Positions 56,808 to 64,000 of a stretch of DNA of 64,000 bases are shown piece after piece. The notes below the pieces were generated by a model. That model did not search any database. It worked only from the letters and a program-made list of their open reading frames with translations, and was not told the origin of the DNA. The stretch spans positions 124,001 through 188,000 of the forward strand of contig NZ_FCOB02000003.1 in NCBI RefSeq assembly GCF_001545075.1. Reading direction: 5' to 3'. The translations under genes were made by a program, and so were the position numbers. The DNA comes from Caballeronia ptereochthonis. GTDB lineage: Bacteria > Pseudomonadota > Gammaproteobacteria > Burkholderiales > Burkholderiaceae. The first letter of the stretch is position 1. Each line of letters begins with the position of its first letter.

Positions 56808-58004
56808 TCACGACGCGGAAGCCGTCTTCACGGCAGGCGCGGCATCGTTGTTGTCCATCGCGACGTTGTTGGCCTTGATCACGTCGTTGGGACGCACGCG
56901 CTGCAAGCCGTTCACGACGATGCGCTCACCCGGCTGCAAGCCCTTGCTGATGACGCGCAGGCCCTCATGCGTCTGACCGAGCGTGACCTCGCGATACTGC
57001 ACGCGGTTGTCCTTGTCGACGACCATCACGTACTTCTTGTCCTGGTCGGTGCCGATGGCCTCGTCTTCCACGAGCACGGCCGGGTGCGGCGTGCCGCCGC
57101 CCACCTTCACGCGCGCATAGAGGCCCGGCACGAGCGAGCCGTCCGGATTGTTGAAGCGTGCACGCACGCGGATCGTGCCGGAGGTCGTGTCGAGCCGGTT
57201 GTCGACGGAATCCACCACGCCGTCGCGCGAATAGCCGTCCTCGTTCGCGAGACCGAGCGACACCGGCACCGAGCTGCCCGCGTCGCGGCCGAGATAGCGC
57301 AGGTAGGTCTGTTCGTCGACATCGAATGATGCGTAGATCGGCGACACGGAGACGAGTGTCGTCAGCAAGGGCGCGTTCGCCCCCGTTGACACGATGTTGC
57401 CGACCGTGAGCTCCGCACGCGACACGCGGCCCGACACGGGCGCCACGATATGCGTGTACGCGAGATTGATCTTCGCGGTCTCGACCGCGGCCTGCGCGGC
57501 CTTCAGGTTCGCGACCGCCTCGCGCGCGGCGTTCTGCTTCTCGTCGTAATCGCGCTTGGCGATCGCGTTGTCCGCGAGCAGGCGCTCGGCGCGCGCGGCA
57601 TCCGTCGACGTGTAGCCGTTGCGCGCCTGCGCCGCCGCGAGCTGCGCCTGCGCGCGGTCCACTTCGGCTTCGTACGGGCGCGGATCGATCGTGAAGAGCG
57701 GATCGCCCTTCTTCACGAGCTGGCCGTCCTTGAAATGCACGGCGACGATCGTCCCCGGAACGAGCGGGCGAATGTCCACGTGATCCACCGCTTCGAGCCT
57801 GCCGGAATAGCTTTGCCAGTCGGTGATGGTCTTCGAGACCACCGTCGCCACGTCGACTTCCGTGGCGGTCGGGCTGTGCGCCGCGGCTTGCGCCTGATTC
57901 ATCGCCGCGTCGCCGTGGCCGCGCCAGGCGGTGTAGCCGCCCGCGCCGGCGATGACCAGCGTCGCGCCTAGCGCGGCGTAGATGCGTTTGCGAGTGAAGA
58001 ACAT
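56808..58004 (-). CDS. bpeE: RND efflux periplasmic adaptor, BpeE/CeoA-like
   Basis: The 398-residue membrane fusion protein has a signal-anchor (about 8-25), a lipoyl and coiled-coil hairpin (about 70-190, with DHVDIRPLVPGTI and AELTVGNIVSTG), and beta-barrel parts. There is no lipobox Cys, so it is anchored by the helix. It bridges permease and duct. The 68-base gap to llpE suggests co-transcription. Confidence 0.92.
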   Translation of the reverse strand: MFFTRKRIYAALGATLVIAGAGGYTAWRGHGDAAMNQAQAAAHSPTATEVDVATVVSKTITDWQSYSGRLEAVDHVDIRPLVPGTIVAVHFKDGQLVKKGDPLFTIDPRPYEAEVDRAQAQLAAAQARNGYTSTDAARAERLLADNAIAKRDYDEKQNAAREAVANLKAAQAAVETAKINLAYTHIVAPVSGRVSRAELTVGNIVSTGANAPLLTTLVSVSPIYASFDVDEQTYLRYLGRDAGSSVPVSLGLANEDGYSRDGVVDSVDNRLDTTSGTIRVRARFNNPDGSLVPGLYARVKVGGGTPHPAVLVEDEAIGTDQDKKYVMVVDKDNRVQYREVTLGQTHEGLRVISKGLQPGERIVVNGLQRVRPNDVIKANNVAMDNNDAAPAVKTASAS

Positions 58005-58072
58005 GGTGAGAAGCTCCGGTTGCGTTGAGATTGTTGTTGTGCGATGCGTACCTTGCGCGCCGTTTCTTGCGG

Positions 58073-58891
58073 TCATTTCGCGCGCGCCAGCCGCTTCCTG
58101 AAGAACGCGACGACGTCGGCAAGCGCGTCGGGGTGCGCTGCGAGCGCCTGATGCGACGTCTTGCAATGACGCGTGACCTCGGTCGGCACACCCGCCGCGA
58201 TCAGTTCGCCCGCGTACTTCTCCGCTTCGATATGCAGGAGATCGTGCTCGGCGCTGGCGATGAGCGCGGGCGGCAGGCCATGAAGACGGCGCGATTCGAG
58301 CGGCGCCGCGTACGGATGCAGCCGCTGCGACGGATTCGGCAGATAGGCGCGATACCATTGGGCGCATTCGCACGCTTCGAAATCGGGACACAGCACCTTG
58401 CGTTCGTCCGCGAGGCGCGTCATGCTCGGATCGAGCAGCGGCGCGAGCAAGGCTTGCGCGGACATGCGAATATCACCGCGATCGCGTGCGATGGCCGCGA
58501 CGCACGTCGCGAGATTCCCGCCCGCGTCATGGCCCGCGACACCGATGCGCAGCGGGTCCGCGCGCTGCGCGCGGGCATGCGCGACGGCCCATTGCGCGGC
58601 GCGATAGCCGTCCTCGGGCGCGGCGGGAAACGGAAATCCCGGCGCGAGCGAATAGCCGACCGACACGACCCACGCAGGCGTATCGCGGGCGATCGTCGCG
58701 GCGGCAATGTCCGCGTCGTCCAGTCCGCCGCGAATAAAACCGCCGCCGTGGAAGTACAGAACGATGGGCAGGATCGTGCCGTCCGAGGCGGGACGGTAGC
58801 TGCGCAGGGTGATCGGCTGCGCGTGTCCCGTGATGCGCACCTCTTCGATGCACAGCCGGGGACTCGACTCCAGATCCAACAGTGACGCCAT
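58073..58891 (-). CDS. llpE: LlpE-like alpha/beta hydrolase with Asp at the nucleophile site
   Basis: The 272-residue protein is of the hormone-sensitive lipase type with the oxyanion motif HGGG (48-51). The nucleophile elbow, normally GDSAGGN, reads GHDAGGN here, with Asp122 where Ser is expected. Likely acid (EHD) and His (TSHQ) are present near the end. Position as first gene before bpeE matches llpE in Burkholderia llpE-bpeEF-oprC operons, where it is reported as not needed for efflux. Its activity cannot be assumed. Confidence 0.85.
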   Translation of the reverse strand: MASLLDLESSPRLCIEEVRITGHAQPITLRSYRPASDGTILPIVLYFHGGGFIRGGLDDADIAAATIARDTPAWVVSVGYSLAPGFPFPAAPEDGYRAAQWAVAHARAQRADPLRIGVAGHDAGGNLATCVAAIARDRGDIRMSAQALLAPLLDPSMTRLADERKVLCPDFEACECAQWYRAYLPNPSQRLHPYAAPLESRRLHGLPPALIASAEHDLLHIEAEKYAGELIAAGVPTEVTRHCKTSHQALAAHPDALADVVAFFRKRLARAK

Positions 58892-58985
58892 GGTTATTCT
58901 CGGTGCGCGGCCGGTGCTGCACGGCCGTGACGCATAAGTTGCGATGGTGCGAATTCTGGAGTCCGCGCCTTTTTAGATAAATGCC

Positions 58986-59022
58986 TATAATCCGGCAACA
59001 CAATTCGGTCGCACCGAACAAT
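58986..59022. promoter_or_regulatory. Candidate LysR-type box and -10 between llpE and bpeT
   Basis: A TATAAT hexamer is at 58986-58991. A palindrome TTCGGT-CGC-ACCGAA is at 59004-59018. The second fits the T-N11-A pattern of LysR-type regulator sites and lies in the shared promoter region of the divergent genes. Confidence 0.5.
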
Positions 59023-59106
59023 CGTGGTTATCCCTTGCGATTGTTTTTTCGGTCATTCTTTAGCGCGCGCTTAATTCCTTGCGGCGCTAAGCAAAGGTGA
59101 GAGAAC

Positions 59107-60117
59107 ATGGATCGGCTACAAGCAATGCAGGTCTTCACCCGCGTCGTCGACACCAACAGCTTTTCCCGCGCAGCGGACACGCTCAATCTGCCGCGTGCCT
59201 CGGTCACGACGATCATCCAGAATCTGGAAGCGCATCTGAACGTGCGCCTGCTCCAGCGCACGACGCGCAGGCTCAATCTCACGCCGGACGGCGCGGCGTA
59301 TTACGAGCGTTGCGTGCGCATCCTCGCGGACATCGAGGAAGCGGAGGGCTCGTTCTCGAACAACGGCAAGGGCCCGCACGGCAAGCTGCGCGTCGACATG
59401 CCGGGCGCGATCGGGCGGCTCATCGTGATGCCGCAGCTGTGCGATTTCCATACGCGCTACCCGGACATCGAACTGATGATGGGTTTCGGCGACAAGCCGG
59501 TCGATCTGATTCAGGAAGGCGTCGATTGCGTGATTCGCGTGGGCACGCTGCAGGACTCGAGTCTCGTCGCGCGGCGCATTGGCGTGTTTCAGGGCGTGAC
59601 GGTCGCGGCCCCGCAGTATCTCGAACGCAACGGCACGCCGAAAACGATCGACGATTTGCAGAATCACACGGCGGTGAATTATTTTTCGAGCCGCACGGGC
59701 CGCATCATGGACATGGACTTCGTCGTCGACGATGAAACCATCGAAGTGAAGATGCGCGGCATGATCGCGGTGAACGACGCCGAAGCGTATCTGAGCTGTG
59801 GTTTGAAGGGTGTCGGCATCATTCAGGTGCCGCGCTTCATGGCGCTGCCGCATCTGCGCGCGGGCGAGCTCGTCGAAGTGCTGCCGCAATGGAATCCGCT
59901 GCCGATGCCGATTTCCGCGGTGTATCCGCATAACCGGCATCTGTCGCCGAAGGTGCGCGTGTTCGTCGACTGGGCAGCCGAGCTGTTCGAGCGCTGCCCG
60001 CTGCTGCAAGGCCAGAAGGACGCCGAAGACCGCTGCCTGCCGACGAGCACGGCGGCGCCCACGATCGTGCGTCACGGCACGCCGGAAGTCGCGGGAACGG
60101 AAGATATCGTTGCATAG
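59107..60117 (+). CDS. bpeT: LysR-type regulator, BpeT/CeoR-like
   Basis: The 336-residue protein has an N-terminal winged helix (about 1-60, MDRLQAMQVFTRVVDTNSFSRAAD) and a substrate-binding domain. It is transcribed away from the llpE-bpeEF-oprC operon, as bpeT and ceoR are. LysR regulators of this type switch on the pump with small inducers such as salicylate. An acidic, disordered tail follows residue 300. GTGAGAGAAC precedes the ATG. Confidence 0.88.
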   Translation: MDRLQAMQVFTRVVDTNSFSRAADTLNLPRASVTTIIQNLEAHLNVRLLQRTTRRLNLTPDGAAYYERCVRILADIEEAEGSFSNNGKGPHGKLRVDMPGAIGRLIVMPQLCDFHTRYPDIELMMGFGDKPVDLIQEGVDCVIRVGTLQDSSLVARRIGVFQGVTVAAPQYLERNGTPKTIDDLQNHTAVNYFSSRTGRIMDMDFVVDDETIEVKMRGMIAVNDAEAYLSCGLKGVGIIQVPRFMALPHLRAGELVEVLPQWNPLPMPISAVYPHNRHLSPKVRVFVDWAAELFERCPLLQGQKDAEDRCLPTSTAAPTIVRHGTPEVAGTEDIVA

Positions 60118-60155
60118 CTAATCATCGGCCGCGGGGCGGCACGGCAAGACCAGTA

Positions 60156-60686
60156 ATGAACGAGAACATCACCGTGCGCCGCGTCGGCGCGAACGAAGCA
60201 TCGGGGTACATCGAGACGCTGGCGGACGTCCTCATCGATTGTGTCGAGGGCGGCGCGTCCGTCAGCTTCATGCTGCCCATCTCGCGCGCGACGGCCGTCG
60301 AATTCTGGACGCGCGTCGCGCATGGCGTCGCGCGCAACGAGCGCATCCTGCTCGTTGCCGAAGACGCGAAAGGGAATGTCGTGGGCACCGTGCAGATCGT
60401 CGTCGATCAGCCGGAGAATCAACCACATCGCGCCGATGTCGCGAAGATGCTCGTTGTACGCCGGGCGAGACGTCAGGGCATTGCACAACGACTGATGGCC
60501 GCCGCAGACGATGCAGCGCGCGCCGCGGGCAAGTCCGTGCTGGTGCTCGATACCGTCACCGGCGGCGATGCCGAGCGCCTCTACGAGCGCGCCGGATGGC
60601 AGCGTGTCGGCGTGGTGCCGAACTATGCGCTGATGCCCGACGGCACGCCCTGCGCGACGACGTTCTTTCACAAGCAACTCGCCTAG
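60156..60686 (+). CDS. GNAT-family N-acetyltransferase
   Basis: The 176-residue protein has the acetyl-CoA motif VVRRARRQGIAQRLMAAADDAA, then LVLDTVTGGDAERLYERAGW and GVVPNYAL. The substrate is unknown. It starts 38 bases after bpeT on the same strand and could be read through from it. Confidence 0.9.
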   Translation: MNENITVRRVGANEASGYIETLADVLIDCVEGGASVSFMLPISRATAVEFWTRVAHGVARNERILLVAEDAKGNVVGTVQIVVDQPENQPHRADVAKMLVVRRARRQGIAQRLMAAADDAARAAGKSVLVLDTVTGGDAERLYERAGWQRVGVVPNYALMPDGTPCATTFFHKQLA

Positions 60687-60921
60687 CAATCGCTTCATGA
60701 CGTGCCTATCGATTCGACAGGCATGTTTTCAACATCCCGCAAACGACCGCCCCTCAAGGCTCCGCGCGATTATTCGTCGAAATCGATAAATCTATTCGCT
60801 GATCCGGCATTTATCCGCCTGTACCCGGCGACTACATTCATTCCCATCGCAGCGTGCATCAACCGCAAAGTGCAATCCGCATTTGCCCGCACGCAGCATG
60901 GGAATGAAAGGAGTCGCAAGC

Positions 60922-61293
60922 ATGAAACAGCTCATCACCGGGTTCTCTCTCGCAGCTATCTCCGCAGTCGTCTCGACCACGGCATTCGCCCAGAGCGGCC
61001 AGGGCATCGGCCGTGCAGGCACGGATCAGGTATCGACGCAAACGCAGGCGAACTCGAGCGACGCGCCCAAGACGCGCGCGCAAGTGCGTGCCGAACTGGT
61101 GGCCGCCTATTCGAACGGCTCGCTGCCTGCTTTGAACCGCAACACGTATCCGGAGCGCAGCATGTGGGGCGATGCCATCGCCGCGCAGAACGAGCAACGC
61201 GCTCGCGATGCGGCGCAGGCGGAAGCGCGCAACCGTGAAATCGTCGAGTATGCCAATGGCTCCGCGACGCACGGCAATGTAACGGCGCGCTGA
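60922..61293 (+). CDS. DUF4148 small exported protein
   Basis: The 123-residue protein has a signal peptide (about 1-22, cut after AFA) and the pattern KTRAQVRAELVAAYSNGSLPALNRNTYPE, a DUF4148 motif common in Burkholderiaceae. AAAGGAG lies nine bases before ATG 60922; a longer frame would lose the signal pattern. It is periplasmic and of unknown role. Confidence 0.85.
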   Translation: MKQLITGFSLAAISAVVSTTAFAQSGQGIGRAGTDQVSTQTQANSSDAPKTRAQVRAELVAAYSNGSLPALNRNTYPERSMWGDAIAAQNEQRARDAAQAEARNREIVEYANGSATHGNVTAR

Positions 61294-61325
61294 TCGCGCC
61301 GTCAGCGGAAATTCAAGAGGTCATC

Positions 61326-61481
61326 ATGTTTGAAAATACTTCGCTCGAGCAGTTCTCGGCTCTGGACGACTTTGCATGGGCCACACCGGTATGGCGTCCG
61401 TTCGTGCAGCGTGAGTCGCATGTGCCCGCGGTCTCGCAAGAGAGCCAGCAACAGACCGCTGAATGCGCCCACAAGACGTGA
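61326..61481 (+). CDS. Hypothetical 51-residue protein
   Basis: The ORF reads MFENTSLEQFSALDDFAWATPV onward and ends in a Gln/Glu-rich, hydrophilic tail, with no transmembrane segment. AAGAGG lies five bases before the ATG, and a terminator follows the stop at once. This suggests a real small gene, probably co-transcribed with the DUF4148 gene 32 bases before it. No family was recognised. Confidence 0.5.
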   Translation: MFENTSLEQFSALDDFAWATPVWRPFVQRESHVPAVSQESQQQTAECAHKT

Positions 61482-61485
61482 AATG

Positions 61486-61514
61486 AAAGGCGCGGATCGA
61501 ACTCCGCGCCTTTT
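61486..61514. terminator. Bidirectional terminator between the 51-residue ORF and nrdJ
   Basis: A perfect 11-bp stem, AAAGGCGCGGA (61486-61496) with TCCGCGCCTTT (61503-61513), has a 6-base loop. It is followed by T on the plus side and ends with TTT on the minus side, so it can serve both genes. Confidence 0.82.
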
Positions 61515-61529
61515 CCCGCCTTTTCTCCT

Positions 61530-64000
61530 TTACCCGCACGCACCGATTTCGCCGCACGCCGTGCAGAAGTCGCAGCCATCCTTGCGGATCACCGCATTCG
61601 CACCACACGTGGCGCATTTTCGGCCGTGCATCTGGGGAAGACCATGTGGATCGATTTCGCCTGGCGCGATGCCATCGGATACGTCCTCGCTCTCATCGGC
61701 TACAGCTACCGCATGCGGCGCACGTTCGCCGCGCTTGCGCGCAAGCGCGCGCGAAGGTACCTGGTTGCCCTCTGCATCGAGAAAACCGCGGCGGTGAAGA
61801 ATCTGCTGAATCGCATACGCTAGCGCCGCTACTTCGGAATCGTGCCAGCGCGGACTGCGATGTCCATCGAGACGATCGACATCGCCCAGCCGTACCTGCC
61901 CGCGATCCCACGACACTTTGCGCATGTCCTGGAGCGTGCGCGCCGCGAAGCCGCCGCGTGCGGCCAGTGACAGCGAGCGCATCGTCGCGGTGATCCATTG
62001 CTGCGATTCGTCGCGCTGCCCCGTGGGAATGAAGAACTCGATGGGCCGCTCGATCGTCACGTCCTCGCCCGCGATGCGTCCCGTCACTTCGATGAACGAC
62101 ACCGCGAGATAGAGCGACTTCTTCCCCGCCTGCGTCAGGTACTCGACCTTCTCGATGATCGCGGGCAACTCACCCTTCGGCCGGTGATCGATCGCGATGC
62201 GCAGCGGATCGAGGTCGAGCTCGGGATCCGGCGAATCGCTCGGCGTTTCGGCGGGCGCCACCGAAAGCACCGCGCCCAGCGTTTCGTTGGGCCGATACGT
62301 GGCGAGCCCCTTCAGGCCGCGCCGCCACGCTTCGAAATAGAGATCCTGAAACTTGTCGAACGGATAATCGGCGGGTACGTTCACGGTCTTCGAAATCGAC
62401 GTGTCGACGAAGGGCTGCACCGCCGCCATCATCTCCATGTGATCGTGCGCGGACATCTCGAGCGCGCTCACGAAGTACTCGGGCAGCGCGTTCACGTCGC
62501 CGCCCATCTCCCGATAGAGCCGATACGCATGATCCTCGACGGCGAAGGTCTCGCGCGAGCCGTCCGCCATGCGCTTGGTGCGCTGATACGTCCATGAGAA
62601 CGCGGGTTCGATGCCATTCGACGCATTGTCCGCGAACGCGAGGCTCACGGTGCCCGTCGGCGCGATGGAAAGCAGATGGCTGTTGCGGATGCCGTGCTCG
62701 CGTATTGCGCGCTTGATATCGTCCGGCAGGCGCGATGCGAACGTACCCTCCTCCAGATAACGCTTCGCATCGAAAAGCGGAAACGCCCCGCGTTCACGCG
62801 CGAGTTCGACGGATGCGCGATACGCTTCGTCGCGCATCGTGCGCGCGACGCGTGCGGCGAAGTCGCGTCCTTCCTGCGCGTCGTAGCGCAGGCCGAGCAT
62901 CACGAGCGTGTCGCCCAGGCCCGTGAAGCCGACGCCGATGCGACGCTTCGCCGCCGCCTCGCGCGCCTGCTCTTCGAGCGGCCAGAGCGTCACGTCGAGC
63001 ACGTCGTCGAGGAAGCGCACCTGGGTGCGTGTCGTGCGCGCGAGGCCGTCCCAGTCGAAGGAAGGCGCGCCGCCGCGCATCTGCGCGAAGGGCTCGCGCA
63101 CGAGGCGCGCAAGATTGAGCGGACCGAGATTGCAGCAGCCGTAGGCGGGCAGCGGCTGCTCGCCGCATGGATTGGTCGCGCGGATCGCTTCGATGGCGCG
63201 CAGGTTGTTGTCGTCGTTCATGCGCGACATGAACACGACGCCCGGCTCCGCGACATCGTAGGTCGAACGCATGATCGTGTTCCACACATCGCGCGCGCGT
63301 ACTTCGCGATAGACCCACAAGCCGTCCTCACGCTGATGCATGTCTTCGGCCGCGCGCTGCGCGGGCGACGGCTCGGCCTTGTGCACGAGCTGCCAGGTGG
63401 CGTCGTCGGCGACGGCCTGCATGAACTCGTCGGTCACCGCGACCGACACGTTGAAATTATTCCAGCGCCCTTTCGTATGTTTTGCCGCGATGAATTCGAG
63501 CAGGTCGGGATGCGTGCAATCGAGTATGCCCATCTGCGCGCCGCGCCGCGCGCCGGCGCTCTCGACGGTGCGGCACGAGGCATCGAACACGTCCATATAG
63601 CTGCACGGCCCCGAGGCCGCCGACCCCGTGGAATGCACGCGCGCGCCGCGCGGACGGATCGCGGAGAAGTTGTAGCCGACGCCGCCGCCGCGGCGCATCG
63701 TCTCGGCCGCCTGCAGCAGGGCGACATAGATGCCCGGCAAGCCGTTGCTGTCGACGCCCTGAATCGCATCGCCCACCGGCTGCACGAAGCAATTGATGAG
63801 CGTCGCATCGATGCCCGCGCCCGCCGCGCTCATGATGCGCCCCGCACCGAGCGCGCCACGCCGGAAGTTCTCGACGAACTCCGCTTCGATCTTCGTGCGC
63901 AATTCTTCAGGCTCGGCGAGCGCGACGCCGCGCGCCACGCGTCGATAGATATCCTCGACGCGCGTCTCGTCGCCCTTGGCGTACTTTTCGAGCATCACGT
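61530..64000 (-). CDS. nrdJ: Adenosylcobalamin-dependent ribonucleotide reductase, class II (5' end missing)
   Basis: At least 822 residues are in the window. The N-terminus lies beyond base 64000. The fold is the ten-stranded barrel with LINCFVQPV, the active-site NPCGEQPLP, and PTGTVSLAFADNASNGIEPAF. The C-terminal tail has a zinc ribbon, CATCG and CDFCTACG, usual for class II enzymes. It makes deoxynucleotides without oxygen, needing adenosylcobalamin. The GTG at 63998 is unlikely to be the real start, since family members have more sequence before LEKYAKGDE. Confidence 0.95.
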   Translation of the reverse strand, partial: VMLEKYAKGDETRVEDIYRRVARGVALAEPEELRTKIEAEFVENFRRGALGAGRIMSAAGAGIDATLINCFVQPVGDAIQGVDSNGLPGIYVALLQAAETMRRGGGVGYNFSAIRPRGARVHSTGSAASGPCSYMDVFDASCRTVESAGARRGAQMGILDCTHPDLLEFIAAKHTKGRWNNFNVSVAVTDEFMQAVADDATWQLVHKAEPSPAQRAAEDMHQREDGLWVYREVRARDVWNTIMRSTYDVAEPGVVFMSRMNDDNNLRAIEAIRATNPCGEQPLPAYGCCNLGPLNLARLVREPFAQMRGGAPSFDWDGLARTTRTQVRFLDDVLDVTLWPLEEQAREAAAKRRIGVGFTGLGDTLVMLGLRYDAQEGRDFAARVARTMRDEAYRASVELARERGAFPLFDAKRYLEEGTFASRLPDDIKRAIREHGIRNSHLLSIAPTGTVSLAFADNASNGIEPAFSWTYQRTKRMADGSRETFAVEDHAYRLYREMGGDVNALPEYFVSALEMSAHDHMEMMAAVQPFVDTSISKTVNVPADYPFDKFQDLYFEAWRRGLKGLATYRPNETLGAVLSVAPAETPSDSPDPELDLDPLRIAIDHRPKGELPAIIEKVEYLTQAGKKSLYLAVSFIEVTGRIAGEDVTIERPIEFFIPTGQRDESQQWITATMRSLSLAARGGFAARTLQDMRKVSWDRGQVRLGDVDRLDGHRSPRWHDSEVAALAYAIQQILHRRGFLDAEGNQVPSRALARKRGERAPHAVAVADESEDVSDGIAPGEIDPHGLPQMHGRKCATCGANAVIRKDGCDFCTACGEIGACG

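Overview
The window is high-GC (roughly 65%) DNA from a betaproteobacterium of the Burkholderia sensu lato group (Burkholderia, Paraburkholderia or Caballeronia). The evidence is the aerobic-type cobalamin genes with a CbiG-CobJ fusion, an llpE-bpeEF-oprC-type efflux operon with a divergent LysR gene, DUF4148 and CbtAB proteins, and codon use. No IS element, prophage, CRISPR array, tRNA or rRNA was seen. Both ends cut genes: the tail of cydB on the left and most of nrdJ on the right.

Layout. 1-2466: end of a cytochrome bd oxidase operon, a membrane permease and mnmH. 2636-6656: ethanolamine ammonia-lyase (eutBC, adenosylcobalamin-dependent) facing a sigma-54 activator gene. 6802-9388: DUF1328, OpgC-like and TerC membrane proteins. 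9389-10975: a lower-GC insert with one FkbM methyltransferase. 10997-19783: two divergent cobalamin operons, cobL-cbiD-cobK-cobM-DUF4186 leftward and riboswitch-cobG-cobH-cobI-cbiG/cobJ rightward. 20265-33590: two chitinases (GH18 and GH19) with matching duplicated CBM halves, enclosing an 11-gene operon for a compact type II secretion/type IV pilus-like machine. 33615-35555: a lytic transglycosylase and a prolyl 4-hydroxylase-like oxygenase.

35577-48223 is a second cobalamin block. Leftward: riboswitch-cobW-cobN-chlI/chlD. Rightward: riboswitch-cobA-cobE-cobO-cobB-DUF1289. Then a riboswitch-cbtB-cbtA cobalt uptake unit and a cobC-like phosphatase gene. The chelatase gene carries a complete -1 programmed-frameshift cassette that should make both a short AAA+ subunit and a long AAA+/VWA subunit from one gene. 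48305-51889: small monooxygenase-like proteins, an ornithine cyclodeaminase homologue and PPK2. 52059-60117: the RND efflux operon and its regulator. 60156-64000: a GNAT protein, DUF4148, a 51-codon ORF and cobalamin-dependent ribonucleotide reductase NrdJ.

How it fits together. Most of the window makes, imports cobalt for, or uses cobalamin. CbtAB would supply Co2+; CobA, I, G, J, M, K, L and H plus CbiD build the ring; CobB amidates; CobN with ChlI/ChlD inserts cobalt; CobO adenosylates; EutBC and NrdJ consume the cofactor. Four cobalamin riboswitches cover most of the supply genes. The late nucleotide-loop genes (cobQ, cobD, cobP, cobV, cobU) are not in the window. The second theme is chitin use: two secreted chitinases sit with what is probably their own secretion machine.
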